A DNA stretch of 64,000 nucleotides from Deltaproteobacteria bacterium HGW-Deltaproteobacteria-13 (GCA_002840555.1 PHBJ01000013.1:1-64000), one strand, 5' to 3'. Positions 44,162 through 53,768 are shown, numbered from the stretch's first letter. A program made the numbers and translations. Notes: generated by a model not told the origin, from the sequence alone.

Positions 44162-45487
44162 TTACCGGCCTCTTTGACAGAATTTTAAAAGCCACGCCAT
44201 AATGCCGCCTGCAAAAATTATGAGCCCCAGGGAAGTCATTCCAGTCGCATAGGAACCGGTTGAATCACGGAAAAATCCCATGAGCCACGGTCCCGTAAAT
44301 CCGCCCAGATTTCCAATAGAATTAATTAAAGCAAATCCACCTGCCGCACCCGTTCCACTGAGAAATGAACCCGCAAAAGCCCAGAAAGGACCGAGAGCGC
44401 CCCAGATGCCTGCGGCCGCGATGGCCAGGCAGACGACACTCCACACCGCAGAACCGGTAAAGACGGAAAGCAGAAATCCAAAAGACGCCAGAATCAATGA
44501 GCCTGCCATGTGCAATCTGCGTTCACCGGTTCGATCGGATGAAATACCGATGATCACCATGAAGACGGCCGCTGCCAGATAGGGCAAAATCGATACGACG
44601 CCGACGAGGAAATTACTGAATCCGGTAATGTTCTTCAACATAAGAGGCATCCACATGGCAATGCCGTACATGGAGACCACTAATGTAAAATAGATCAGGC
44701 ACAAAACCCAAACACGCCCGCTTCGGATGGCTTGAAAAAGTCCCTGTTCCGGCTCCCCGGTTTTTTTCTGATGCTCACGTGCCAACTGCTCACGCAGCCA
44801 TTCTTTCTCCTTCTGCGGAAGCCACGCCGATTTTTCCGGCCGCTCGGGCAGGTAAAAAAAGACGGCAAAGCCCAGCAGAACCGCAGGTATTCCCTCCAGG
44901 AGAAACAGCCACTGCCAGCCGGATACGCCCAGAATGCCGTGCATTTCCAGAAGCGCGCCGGAAACCGGTCCCCCGACGACGCCGGCGAGTGCCGTCGCCG
45001 TCATAAAGAGCGCCACATTGCGAGCCAGATACTTGTGGGGAAACCAATAGGTAAGATAAAGAATCATGCCCGGAAAGAAGCCTGCCTCGGCAAAACCCAG
45101 CAGAAAACGCAAAGCATAGAAACTCTTTGGACCCGTAACAAACATCATGGCTGAAGCAATCACGCCCCAGCTAATCATGATCCGGGCAATCCAGACCCTT
45201 GCGCCGACCTTATGCAAAATAAGATTGCTCGGAATTTCAAAAAGAAAATATCCGATAAAGAATATGCCGCTGCCGAATCCGAAGACGGCATTGCTTAATT
45301 GCAGTTCAGCGTTCATTTGCAGGGCGGCAAATCCCACATTGACCCTGTCCAGATAAGCAACAATGTAGAGGATAAACATGAAGGGTATCAGGCGGAGCGT
45401 CATCCGCCGGATGGCGCGCTTCTCCAGAGGATGAGTTGCAGATTCATTAATATCCAAACGGAATTTCGCTTTGTTCATAGTCTCCAT
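44162..45487 (-). CDS. MFS transporter, anion:cation symporter (ACS) family
   Basis: 441 residues with about 12 membrane helices and a charged central loop (PERPEKSAWLPQKEKEWLREQL). The family motif YLDRVNVGFAALQMN lies after helix 1. ACS members (tartrate, phthalate, hydroxyphenylacetate or gluconate-type carriers) take up organic anions with protons; the substrate cannot be named. ATG 45487 and ATG 45478 are both possible starts and neither has a well-spaced ribosome site. No linked catabolic genes. Confidence 0.88.
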   Translation of the reverse strand: METMNKAKFRLDINESATHPLEKRAIRRMTLRLIPFMFILYIVAYLDRVNVGFAALQMNAELQLSNAVFGFGSGIFFIGYFLFEIPSNLILHKVGARVWIARIMISWGVIASAMMFVTGPKSFYALRFLLGFAEAGFFPGMILYLTYWFPHKYLARNVALFMTATALAGVVGGPVSGALLEMHGILGVSGWQWLFLLEGIPAVLLGFAVFFYLPERPEKSAWLPQKEKEWLREQLAREHQKKTGEPEQGLFQAIRSGRVWVLCLIYFTLVVSMYGIAMWMPLMLKNITGFSNFLVGVVSILPYLAAAVFMVIIGISSDRTGERRLHMAGSLILASFGFLLSVFTGSAVWSVVCLAIAAAGIWGALGPFWAFAGSFLSGTGAAGGFALINSIGNLGGFTGPWLMGFFRDSTGSYATGMTSLGLIIFAGGIMAWLLKFCQRGR

Positions 45488-45671
45488 CGGCCACTTGACA
45501 GTTTATCAGCATTTTGTTTGTTCTGCGAAGAATAATATTTTTGGGGAAGAATAGCAAATTTTTCAAAGATTATTTTAAGTTCGTTCCGAAGGATAATTGC
45601 TATCAAATCATCTTGCAGCAACATCATTGATATGCTACCAGTGCGCGACATTAACAAGGGGTTAACGATCT

Positions 45672-47306
45672 ATGATTCATTTCAGCGGCATCAGCAAACA
45701 GCATGGTCCCCAAATTTTGTTTCGGGATGCCAGCTTTCAGATATTGCCCGGCAGCCGCAGCGGACTGGTCGGGACAAACGGCGCGGGTAAAACAAGCATC
45801 TTTCGTCTCATCATGGGCGAGGAAGAGTTCGATGCCGGAGAAATCACGAAAGCGCGCAACATTGTTTGCGGCTATTTTTCTCAGGATGTCGGCGCCATGT
45901 CCGGCCGCTCGGCGCTTCAGGAGGTCATGTCCGCCTCCGAGGCAATTGCACAGTTAGGCATGCAGATTCAGGAGATGGAAGCGGCCATGGGTGAGCCGAT
46001 GGTTGAAGATGAAATGGCCGAACTGCTTGAACGCTACGGCAACATACAGGCCGAATTCGAACATCGCGGCGGCTACGATCTGGAAAGCCGCGCGCAAATT
46101 ATTTTAACCGGTCTGGGTATCGGGCCTGATAATTACCATCACCCGGTGGAAACGTTCAGCGGCGGCTGGAAAATGCGCATTGCGCTGGCCAAAATCCTTT
46201 CGATCAATCCCGATGTGCTCTTGCTGGACGAACCCACCAACCATCTTGATGTGGAATCGATCATCTGGCTGGAAGAGTGGCTGTCCGGTTCATTCAAGGG
46301 CGCGCTTTTAATGACCAGCCATGACCGTGAATTTATGAACCGCGTGGTGAACCGCATTGTTGAGGTCGCTAACCGCACGATTACCACTTACAGCGGCAAC
46401 TACGACTTTTATCTGCGGGAACGCGAAATCCGGCGCGAGCAGCTGCTGGCCAGCCACCGCCGCCAGCAGGAAATGCTGTCCAAGGAAGAAGATTTCATTG
46501 CCCGTTTCGCGGCGCGGGCATCCCATGCCTCTCAGGTGCAGTCACGAATCAAGAAGATCGACAAGATTGAGCGCATCGAAATCCCCGCCGAACAGCGATC
46601 CATCAAATTCGAGTTTGCCGAGCCGCCGCGCAGCGGTGATGATGTGGTCAAGCTCGACGAGCTTGGCAAAGTCTGGCCCCGTCCCGACGGGGGCGAAAAA
46701 TCCGTCTTCGGCGGCGTCACCGGTGTTATCCGGCGTCAGGAAAAAATCGCCGTGGTCGGTGTCAACGGCGCCGGCAAGTCCACATTCTTGAAAGTGCTGG
46801 CGGGTCAGGCCGAACCGTCAACCGGGAGCATGAATCTGGGCGCCAACGTCTATCCCGGCTATTTCAGTCAGCATGCCATGGATATTCTCGATCCGCGAAA
46901 GACCGTGCTGGAGACCATACAGGATTCCATGCCCACGGCGCATCTCGGCACACTGCGCAATCTCTGCGCCGCCTTTTTGTTTCAGGGTGATGATATTTAC
47001 AAACGGATTGACAAATTATCCGGCGGTGAAAAGAGCCGGGTGGTGCTGGCGACGATGCTGGTACAGCCGATCAATTTGCTGATTCTCGATGAACCGACCA
47101 ACCATCTCGATATTCAGTCACGCGAAACACTGCTGGCCGCGCTGCAAAACTTTGCCGGTACGGTGGTGCTCGTCAGCCATGACCGCCACTTCCTGCGCTG
47201 TCTCATCAACCGCGTCTTCGAAATTGATCACGGCGAGATGCGTATTTACAATGGCAATTACGAATACTATCTGGAGAAGTCCGGCCGGGAGCATCGCGCG
47301 GCCTGA
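45672..47306 (+). CDS. ABC-F family ATPase, ribosome-associated
   Basis: 544 residues with two ABC domains: Walker A GTNGAGKTS and GVNGAGKST, signatures FSGGWKMR and LSGGEKSR, both with LDEPTNHLD. The linker between them (with KIERIEIPAEQRSIKFEF) is the P-site tRNA-interaction region of ABC-F translation factors (YbiT/Uup-like). No membrane segment. The last 87 bp are duplicated at 48131-48217. Soluble translation or resistance factor; the subgroup is uncertain. Confidence 0.93.
   Translation: MIHFSGISKQHGPQILFRDASFQILPGSRSGLVGTNGAGKTSIFRLIMGEEEFDAGEITKARNIVCGYFSQDVGAMSGRSALQEVMSASEAIAQLGMQIQEMEAAMGEPMVEDEMAELLERYGNIQAEFEHRGGYDLESRAQIILTGLGIGPDNYHHPVETFSGGWKMRIALAKILSINPDVLLLDEPTNHLDVESIIWLEEWLSGSFKGALLMTSHDREFMNRVVNRIVEVANRTITTYSGNYDFYLREREIRREQLLASHRRQQEMLSKEEDFIARFAARASHASQVQSRIKKIDKIERIEIPAEQRSIKFEFAEPPRSGDDVVKLDELGKVWPRPDGGEKSVFGGVTGVIRRQEKIAVVGVNGAGKSTFLKVLAGQAEPSTGSMNLGANVYPGYFSQHAMDILDPRKTVLETIQDSMPTAHLGTLRNLCAAFLFQGDDIYKRIDKLSGGEKSRVVLATMLVQPINLLILDEPTNHLDIQSRETLLAALQNFAGTVVLVSHDRHFLRCLINRVFEIDHGEMRIYNGNYEYYLEKSGREHRAA
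47220..47306. repeat. 87-bp direct repeat, copy 1 (3' end of the ABC-F gene)
   Basis: The final 87 bp of the ABC-F gene. The second copy is at 48131-48217 with four mismatches. The toxin-antitoxin pair lies between them. Confidence 0.9.
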
Positions 47307-47315
47307 CTTTTATAA

Positions 47316-47615
47316 TTATCCATGAAGCGCTTCGGCATGCAATTTCAATCCCAGTGCATTCACAACCTTGAGGATGGTATCGAAGCCGGGACTGCGCTCG
47401 CCGGAAAGCGCTTTATAAAGACTTTCGCGGGACAGGCCGGCATCTCGGGCCACCTGTGTCATGCCCTTGGCGCGGGCAATATCGCCCAGTGCTTTTGCAA
47501 TAAATGCGGCATCGCCATCAGCCTCTTCAATACAAGCTTCAAGATAAGCTGCCATTTCCTTCGGGGTGCGGAGGTGCTCTGCGACATCGTAGCGAGTGGT
47601 CGTTGTTTTTTTCAT
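47316..47615 (-). CDS. HigA-type antitoxin (addiction module antidote)
   Basis: 99 residues. The C-terminal two-thirds is an XRE-type helix-turn-helix (GDIARAKGMTQVARDAGLSRESLYKALSGERSPGFDTILKVV), matching the addiction-module antidote family that pairs with short RelE/ParE toxins. It binds and neutralises the toxin and represses the operon. It lies nine bases after the toxin gene. Confidence 0.9.
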   Translation of the reverse strand: MKKTTTTRYDVAEHLRTPKEMAAYLEACIEEADGDAAFIAKALGDIARAKGMTQVARDAGLSRESLYKALSGERSPGFDTILKVVNALGLKLHAEALHG

Positions 47616-47624
47616 AGTTTACTC

Positions 47625-47915
47625 CTATAGGTTGCGTGCGAGACGCAGAGCAGTTCTAATGTCGGCGGCCTGTGTGCGTTTGTCGCCGCCAGCCAGCAAA
47701 ATTACAACTGTTCGTCCTCGCATTGTATAATAAACCCGATAACCGGGGCCGTAATCAATTCGTAATTCAGAGACACCTTCCCCGACCGGTTTAACATCAC
47801 CCGGATTTCCTGCTGCAAGTCGTTCAACCCTGGCCATCACTCGCGCACGAGCACGAATGTCACGCAACTCATCAAGCCACCGGGCGTAAGCCTCAGTCTT
47901 TCGAATCTCAATCAT
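47625..47915 (-). CDS. RelE/ParE-family toxin (HigB-like)
   Basis: 96 residues with the RelE/ParE pattern for this subgroup: EAYARWLDELRDIRARARV, VGEGVSELRIDYGPGYRVYYT, and VVILLAGGDKRTQAADI. Such toxins cut mRNA on ribosomes or act on gyrase. Toxin-before-antitoxin order is usual for this HigBA-like type. The pair lies inside DNA flanked by duplicated ABC-F sequence. Confidence 0.9.
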   Translation of the reverse strand: MIEIRKTEAYARWLDELRDIRARARVMARVERLAAGNPGDVKPVGEGVSELRIDYGPGYRVYYTMRGRTVVILLAGGDKRTQAADIRTALRLARNL

Positions 47916-48130
47916 AGTTTATTGTAGCCTACTGGATACACGATGTCAATGTTTTTTATGTGCGTAAGTATTTTCTTGGCGTCTTTGGGAACAATATAGG
48001 ATGTCCCCATCATTCATGGCCATCATATACAATTGCCAAGTTGGAATCTGCTGCCGAGTTTGGCAGTTTTTTATTTCTGGATGTACTTATTCTGAAGATG
48101 AGCTAAGCAAAGATTCAACCTGTCTGCCTT
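47916..48130. other. Gene-free DNA between toxin gene and second ABC-F repeat
   Basis: No coding region seen. It should hold the toxin-antitoxin promoter. A TGCCGAG...TTTGGCAGTTTTTT segment near 48050-48075 gives a weak terminator-like hairpin on the plus strand. Confidence 0.4.
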
Positions 48131-48217
48131 GAAATTGATCATGGCGAGATGCGTATTTACAATGGTCATTACGAATACTATCTGGAGAAGTCCGGCCGGG
48201 AGCATCGTGCGGCCTGA
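48131..48217. repeat. 87-bp direct repeat, copy 2 (displaced ABC-F 3' end)
   Basis: It repeats 47220-47306 with four substitutions and keeps the stop codon. It has no upstream coding sequence, so it is a remnant left after an insertion or partial duplication. Confidence 0.9.
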
Positions 48218-48262
48218 AAAACTGATATTTCAAGACCTGACCCTTGCTTTCTACATACGGCG

Positions 48263-48345
48263 TCATTCACGCGCAGGCGGGAATCTAGTAATTTAAAAAT
48301 AAAGAGCAGAAGGTCGTTAAAAAAACCTTCTGCTCTTTCTATTTT
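48263..48345. repeat. Composite repeat: GTCATTC palindrome plus terminator, copy B
   Basis: GTCATTCACGCGCAGGCGGG, then AATCTAGTA, then the hairpin arms AAAGAGCAGAAGG (48301-48313) and CCTTCTGCTCTTT (48326-48338) and a T-rich tail. It is about 80% like the copy at 41563-41646. It was probably the original terminator of the ABC-F gene. Confidence 0.75.
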
Positions 48346-48367
48346 CTTTGTTAATTAATTCAAGGAA

Positions 48368-49675
48368 CTAAGGACTAGTCGATGTCGCAAAGGGCGATCC
48401 AGCAACTTCTGTTAAAGCGCCTGTATTGGCATTTATACTGTAGACCGAAACATTATTGGAGTGGTAATTAGGCACGTAGGCAAACTTGCCCGTCGGATCT
48501 ACAGTGATGGACTGGGGGTGTGTTCCTGCTGCAAATGGCGATCCAGCCAGTTCTGTAAGGGCACCTGTGGTGTTATCAATCGCGTAGGCAGAAACGCTGT
48601 TGGCACTGTAACTTGCCACATATAAAAACTTGCCTTTAGGATCCACCGCAACGTAAAAAGTATTTCCTCCACTTCCTGCTGCAAAAACCGATCCGGTCAC
48701 TTCTGTCAGTGTTCCAGCGGTAGCATTTATGGTGAAAGCTGAAACTTTACCGGAACTATAAGCTATGTAGACAAACTTTCCTGTCGGTTCCACAACGATA
48801 GTCCTAGGATAGCTTCCTATTGTAAATGGTGCTCCAGTCACTGGCGTTAGGGTTCCCGTGGCAGCATCGATGCTGTATGCAGAAACGTTACTAGATTGGA
48901 AATTAGTCACGTATGCAAACTTCCCGGTTGGATCCACAGCGATAGAGAGGGGGTACGAACCTGCCGCAAACGGCGATCCGACCACGGGCGTCAGGGCTCC
49001 TGTGGTGGCATCAATAGTATAGGCCGAAACATTATTAGTGCCGTCATTTGCCGTATAGGCAAACTTGCCACTTGGTTCTATGGCGATGGAGCGAGGTCCA
49101 TATCCTGTTGCAAACGGTGATCCGGTCACCGGCGTTAGGGCTCCTGTAGAGGTGTCAATTGTATAAGCCGAAACATTGCTGGAATTTAAATTTGTTACAT
49201 AGACAAATTTTCCTGTCGGGTCCACAGCGACGGATTGTGGATTAGTACCTGCAGCAAATGGGGAACCTGTTACGAGCGTCAATGCGCCTGAAGCGGCATT
49301 GATGGTGTAGGCAGAAACATTGTTGGTGCCGTAGTTTGCCACGTAGGCAAACTTGCCTGTCGGATCTACGGCGACGGATATAGGTTCAGACGTCAATACA
49401 ACAGACGATCCACCATGGGCCGTGATGATCAGAGAGCCACTAATCGTAGAGGAGACGCCTCCCATATATGCAACGCCTTCAATAGAGCCGCTGTTTGTAA
49501 CGCCGCTCGAACCTCCGCTTATGCTGCTGCTGTTTGTAGAGTTAGGGGCTGCCGGTGAATCTTCTCCGCTTTTGCAGGACACAAGAATGATCACCAGACT
49601 AACAGCCCATACAATATTGGCCAATATCCTTAAAAAGACCCGTAGTTTGCTTTTTTCGTTGATAGAAGCTTCCAT
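48368..49675 (-). CDS. Beta-propeller lipoprotein (lactonase/YVTN-like)
   Basis: 435 residues from ATG 49675 (GGAGG upstream). Lipoprotein signal with lipobox IILVSC, then a Ser/Asn/Gly-rich linker. Seven ~50-residue blades follow, each with VDPTGKFAYV and NVSAYTIDAxTGALTPVxGSPFA phrases. This is the six/seven-bladed lactonase-like propeller often annotated as YVTN or 3-carboxymuconate cyclase-like. The blades are nearly identical, which suggests recent expansion. Surface or periplasmic; enzymatic activity not shown. Confidence 0.85.
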   Translation of the reverse strand: MEASINEKSKLRVFLRILANIVWAVSLVIILVSCKSGEDSPAAPNSTNSSSISGGSSGVTNSGSIEGVAYMGGVSSTISGSLIITAHGGSSVVLTSEPISVAVDPTGKFAYVANYGTNNVSAYTINAASGALTLVTGSPFAAGTNPQSVAVDPTGKFVYVTNLNSSNVSAYTIDTSTGALTPVTGSPFATGYGPRSIAIEPSGKFAYTANDGTNNVSAYTIDATTGALTPVVGSPFAAGSYPLSIAVDPTGKFAYVTNFQSSNVSAYSIDAATGTLTPVTGAPFTIGSYPRTIVVEPTGKFVYIAYSSGKVSAFTINATAGTLTEVTGSVFAAGSGGNTFYVAVDPKGKFLYVASYSANSVSAYAIDNTTGALTELAGSPFAAGTHPQSITVDPTGKFAYVPNYHSNNVSVYSINANTGALTEVAGSPFATSTSP

Positions 49676-49748
49676 CTTTCCTCCATGCAGGTTTATTAAT
49701 GATACTGATGAAACAAAGACTACACGCACGCCAGACAGAGGCGTTTAA

Positions 49749-51083
49749 TTAATATAAATTGATGGATGTCTGCAAACTTGTTTTAGCCGAATTAATATAT
49801 TCGGTAATTTTTTCGGCGATAGTTTTGACGACATATTCGAATTCCGCCTCGTCCTTGTCCAGCAGCGTCATGCGGAAACCGAGCAGTGAGGTAAAGAAAG
49901 AGGTTAGCGGAACAACGCAGATGCCTGTTGCCGCCAGAAGATAATAAACGAATCTCTTGTCGTGTTCGATGGGGCCCTTGACCAGATTCTCGACAAATTC
50001 TCTGACCTCCTTATTCGGAATGTGAAGATGCTGGTTGCTGTTAAGGCCTGATTCATTGAAAATAATGGTCATATAAAACGCGCCGTCGGTTCTGTTGACC
50101 ATCAGGCAGGGAACGTCCTTTAAAATGTTGTAAGCGATATTGGAAAGTTTTTCGTAATGTTTTTTGCGCTCATTCAGATAATTCTGATATTCGGGATGCG
50201 TCATTATTTTGGGAATCGCCAGTTGCGGAAGCGTTGTCGAACAAACCTCCGACATTTTCTGATTCAGTATGGTGTTAATGAAACGGTCGAAAATCGGGTC
50301 TTTGCCGGAGTTGTAAACTTCCATCCAGCCGCAGCGCGATCCGGGCCAGGGCACTTCCTTGGAAATTCCTTTCATGCTGATTGCCGGTACATCTCCGACT
50401 ATATCGGAAAGCGGAACGGTCTTTTTACCGTTAAAAACAATATTAATGTAGGTTTCGTCAAAGACGAGGAAAAGATCGTTTTCTTTGGCGATGCGCACGA
50501 TATTACGGAGCGTCTCCTCAGGATAAACAAAACCGGTGGGGTTATCGGGATTGATCACTAGAATTCCGACGATTGCTCTATGACTTCTTACTTTCTGTTC
50601 CAGTTCCCGCATATCCGGATGCCAGCCGTTGTATGGATTTAACCGATACGTGTTGGGCGGGAACGAAGCGTGCAAAACCTCCGCCATGAAGTGCGTGGAA
50701 TAGGTCGGCTCCGGCATAATCATACGGGCGTCGACCTGGATAGAGCTGTAAGCGCGGGCAATGGCATCGCCCAAACCATTGAAAAATATTATATCTTCCG
50801 CCGTAATCTGTACTTTTCCGCGAGCATTGAGACGATCGGCAAGAAATTGTCTTGTTGTGTCCATGCCCTTAGTCGGCGAATAAGCAAATGAGGCATCGTC
50901 TCTTATAATTTCGGTGAGAACTTCCTTCATCCAGTCAGGGATCTTTTCTCCCTTTTGAACCGGATCGCCGATGTTTTCCCAGATTATATTAACGCCAAAT
51001 TCCTTAAGCTTGTTGGCGATAAGTACGATATTGCGGATTTCATAAGTCAGCCCGCTGCCGCCGCGGGAAATTTCAAAACGCAT
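49749..51083 (-). CDS. PLP-dependent class I/II aminotransferase
   Basis: 444 residues. Fold type I features: FNGLGDAIARAYSS, PTYSTHF, INPDNPTGFVYP, FDETYINI, and the PLP lysine region SMKGISKEVPWPGSRCGWM. The length is longer than AspC-like enzymes, and the C-terminal part has a distinct insertion (NKEVREFVENLVKGPIEHDKRF). Probably an alanine/aromatic or related amino-donor enzyme; the substrate is unknown. Single gene. Confidence 0.88.
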   Translation of the reverse strand: MRFEISRGGSGLTYEIRNIVLIANKLKEFGVNIIWENIGDPVQKGEKIPDWMKEVLTEIIRDDASFAYSPTKGMDTTRQFLADRLNARGKVQITAEDIIFFNGLGDAIARAYSSIQVDARMIMPEPTYSTHFMAEVLHASFPPNTYRLNPYNGWHPDMRELEQKVRSHRAIVGILVINPDNPTGFVYPEETLRNIVRIAKENDLFLVFDETYINIVFNGKKTVPLSDIVGDVPAISMKGISKEVPWPGSRCGWMEVYNSGKDPIFDRFINTILNQKMSEVCSTTLPQLAIPKIMTHPEYQNYLNERKKHYEKLSNIAYNILKDVPCLMVNRTDGAFYMTIIFNESGLNSNQHLHIPNKEVREFVENLVKGPIEHDKRFVYYLLAATGICVVPLTSFFTSLLGFRMTLLDKDEAEFEYVVKTIAEKITEYINSAKTSLQTSINLY

Positions 51084-51256
51084 AAGTATTTTAACCTCTT
51101 ACAGATTGTAACTTTATTTCATAATACATATTTATTCAAATATCCAGATTTTTTTAATGAGTTGAGTATTTTCCCGAAGACAAATTAAAAATTTTATGTT
51201 ATCGGGTCAGCCAAACATTGCCGGAAGGCACGGCACCAATAAAGAGAGGAATATCT

Positions 51257-52423
51257 ATGGAAGAAACAAAAAGTTTTTCGGAGTTGCTTAATGAAACAGA
51301 TCTTACGCCCCGGCTTTTTTCGGCGGGGGAAAAAATTGATACGGTTATCGTAAAGATTACAGCGGATTGGATATTTCTCGATTTAGGAGCAAAAAGCGAA
51401 GGTTACCTTGATAAAAAAGAGCTTATGGATGAAGAGGGCAATCTCACTGCCAAAGAAGGCGATTCCATTACGGCTTATTTTGTTTCTTCACGTCACGGGG
51501 AAAAACTTTTTACCACCAAATTGCTGACCAGCAAAAGCGTTGATGATTTTTTATTCAAGGCTTACCAAAATCAAATTCCCATGGAAGCAACCGTAGAGAA
51601 GGAAGTCAAAGGCGGTTTTTCTGTCAGGATCAACCCGAATGTTACCGGTTTTTGTCCTTACTCTCAGATGGACGTGAGAAGAATAGACGAGGTTGCCGCT
51701 TATGTCGGCAAGAAATTTGAATTTGTCGTTGCCGAATATTCGGAAAACGGGCGCAATATAATCCTGTCCCGCCGTCCGCTTCTCGAAAAAATAGAACAGG
51801 AAAAGAAGAGCGCGCTCAAAGATTCACTAAAAAAAGGAATGACTGTAAGCGGTGTGGTTGCCAGCGTGCTGAAATTCGGTGCGTTTGTTGATCTCGGCGG
51901 CATTCAGGGGCTGCTGCCTGTTTCGGAAATGGGCTGGGGACGGGTTGAAGACCCCAAGGTGCTCTATGCTCCGGGCGACAAGGTTGAGGTGGTTGTAATC
52001 AATCTGGATTGGGAAAATAATCGTATAACCCTGTCCGCCAAGGAAACGCTTCCTAATCCATGGGATGGTTTTGTCCACAAGTACAGCGAAGGAAGTTTGC
52101 TCAAAGGCAAGATATCCAGCCTGACGAATTTTGGCGCGTTTATTAAAATGGAAGACGGGGTAGAGGGACTTTTACATATTTCCAAAATAGCGCGCGGCAA
52201 GAAGATTAAACACGCCGGCGATGTGATGAAGGCCGGCGAAGAAATAGAAGTGAAGATTGAAAAGATAGACCGCGAAAACAGAAAAATTTCGCTGGATCTG
52301 GCCGGTAATGATAAAGATACTTCCGTTGCCGCTGGCGATGAAGATGACTTCCGCAGTTATATTGCCAAGTCGCCATCCAAGGCCATGGGCACACTTGGCG
52401 ATATGTTCAAGAAGAAAAAATAA
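51257..52423 (+). CDS. Protein with four S1 RNA-binding domains
   Basis: 388 residues from ATG 51257 (GAGAGGA upstream); an upstream in-frame start at 51218 lacks a ribosome site. Four S1 repeats: about 25-95 (VIVKITADWIFLDLGAKSEGYL), 110-180, 195-265 (GVVASVLKFGAFVDLGGIQGLLP) and 285-355 (GKISSLTNFGAFIKMEDGVEGLLH). Shorter than ribosomal protein S1 (six repeats), it may act as a second S1-like translation or RNA factor. A helical tail ends KKKK. Confidence 0.92.
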   Translation: MEETKSFSELLNETDLTPRLFSAGEKIDTVIVKITADWIFLDLGAKSEGYLDKKELMDEEGNLTAKEGDSITAYFVSSRHGEKLFTTKLLTSKSVDDFLFKAYQNQIPMEATVEKEVKGGFSVRINPNVTGFCPYSQMDVRRIDEVAAYVGKKFEFVVAEYSENGRNIILSRRPLLEKIEQEKKSALKDSLKKGMTVSGVVASVLKFGAFVDLGGIQGLLPVSEMGWGRVEDPKVLYAPGDKVEVVVINLDWENNRITLSAKETLPNPWDGFVHKYSEGSLLKGKISSLTNFGAFIKMEDGVEGLLHISKIARGKKIKHAGDVMKAGEEIEVKIEKIDRENRKISLDLAGNDKDTSVAAGDEDDFRSYIAKSPSKAMGTLGDMFKKKK

Positions 52424-52615
52424 TCTGTTCTGAACTATATTTTACTTCCCAGGCGGTATCAAATTAACTTCTGGCTTGACGAAGATAACACCTGCTTAGT
52501 TTCAGTTGTGGGTTATTGTCAAAATTGAGGATTAACGATTGAAAGAGAGTAAAGTCAGGCATCACTATAGTAGGTTGATTTATCGGTAGATCGATGCATA
52601 CTTTGTTAACTGTTG

Positions 52616-53569
52616 CTAATGATAATTCCATGTGAATTTTGCATGATTCGAGAAGTGATTGTAAAATAGGATATATCCATCTTCATCATATCTTGAATAC
52701 CAGAATATGATTTCAGAGATGCCATCTTTATCATAGTCACCTGCATCGAGCAGGGCCATTTTTTCTCCAATGTGCTGTACAGAGCCGGTCTTATTAATAA
52801 AAAACCATTGGTCGCTGAAATCATCAGAAAACTCATCGCACTTATTATTGTAAGGGACCTCCAATCGATAACAGGTCAAGTATTCTCCGTCTTTGGATTG
52901 ATAAGTCTTAATATGATTTATTCTGCTGCTGTAATTATTGGCTATAATCTTATGGCCGGATTTCTCGTCACAAAGAGCAACTGGGCCTACTACCTTTATG
53001 AATGCTTCCTTGCATTGTTGTATAATCGAATTAGGTGGCCGAACCGGCTTCCACATTTGAGGGTTTGAGGTATAATTTTTTGAAACGAGAACAAGGGGGC
53101 GAAAGCAAGGTTCATCACTCCATCCAGCAAATTCCTTGGTGATCTTCCCAACGGTTGGAGACTTTGCGTTTGGGTCGAGAACGTGAAGTCCAACACACGC
53201 ATAATAAGGAATAGTATCTGGTACTGTGCTCTTCAGTTGACCTATTGTTTTCCCATCGAATGCCACTAACCAGTCTATTTCTCTGGGATAGTATTTGATG
53301 GATTTCTTCAGGTCTTCCGAGTTATTAGCATCGTGCTTAAATGCCACCCAAGAAGAGCCCTTCTTCTCAAAAAGCACACGGACTTGGAACTTGTATTTCC
53401 GCTCCTTTTCAGGAAAAAAACTTGGTCCCCAATCTGGCCACTGGACATGGTGATGTTCGAGCGCACCAACAATCAAGCCGACATTATTATCCTGCCCTAT
53501 GGCCCAATTACTGGACCCAATTACACAAAAAGACATAAGGAGCAAACTTAACGTAATTTTTATTTTCAT
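52616..53569 (-). CDS. Exported protein with an FG-GAP-like repeat, hypothetical
   Basis: 317 residues. Signal peptide 1-25 (ending NWAIGQD). A run with ALLDAGDYDKDGISEIIFW near residue 280 is an FG-GAP / calcium-loop style repeat, as in beta-propellers; only one copy is evident. The rest is unrecognised. Composition is A+T-rich compared with the neighbours, suggesting transfer. No clear promoter. Function unknown. Confidence 0.6.
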   Translation of the reverse strand: MKIKITLSLLLMSFCVIGSSNWAIGQDNNVGLIVGALEHHHVQWPDWGPSFFPEKERKYKFQVRVLFEKKGSSWVAFKHDANNSEDLKKSIKYYPREIDWLVAFDGKTIGQLKSTVPDTIPYYACVGLHVLDPNAKSPTVGKITKEFAGWSDEPCFRPLVLVSKNYTSNPQMWKPVRPPNSIIQQCKEAFIKVVGPVALCDEKSGHKIIANNYSSRINHIKTYQSKDGEYLTCYRLEVPYNNKCDEFSDDFSDQWFFINKTGSVQHIGEKMALLDAGDYDKDGISEIIFWYSRYDEDGYILFYNHFSNHAKFTWNYH

Positions 53570-53725
53570 ATTATTAAGCTAAAAATTAATAAATATACTT
53601 GATTAATTTTTTCAGAACTTTCGAGTGATTCTAATTCAATTCATGAAAAAAGAAAAGTGATGAATAGCAATTGAAAGGAAGTAGATAAATTAAAATTACC
53701 TTATGCTTTGTTACAGGAAGAAGTT

Positions 53726-53768
53726 GATATAAGACTTGACTCTAATTATCAGAGTCAAGTCTTATATC
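53726..53768. terminator. Perfect 18-bp inverted repeat
   Basis: GATATAAGACTTGACTCT (53726-53743) and its exact complement (53751-53768) with a seven-base loop, just past the stop of the acyl-CoA synthetase gene. It lacks a T-run, so it may be an mRNA 3'-end stabiliser or a mobile-element relic rather than a standard terminator. Confidence 0.55.
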
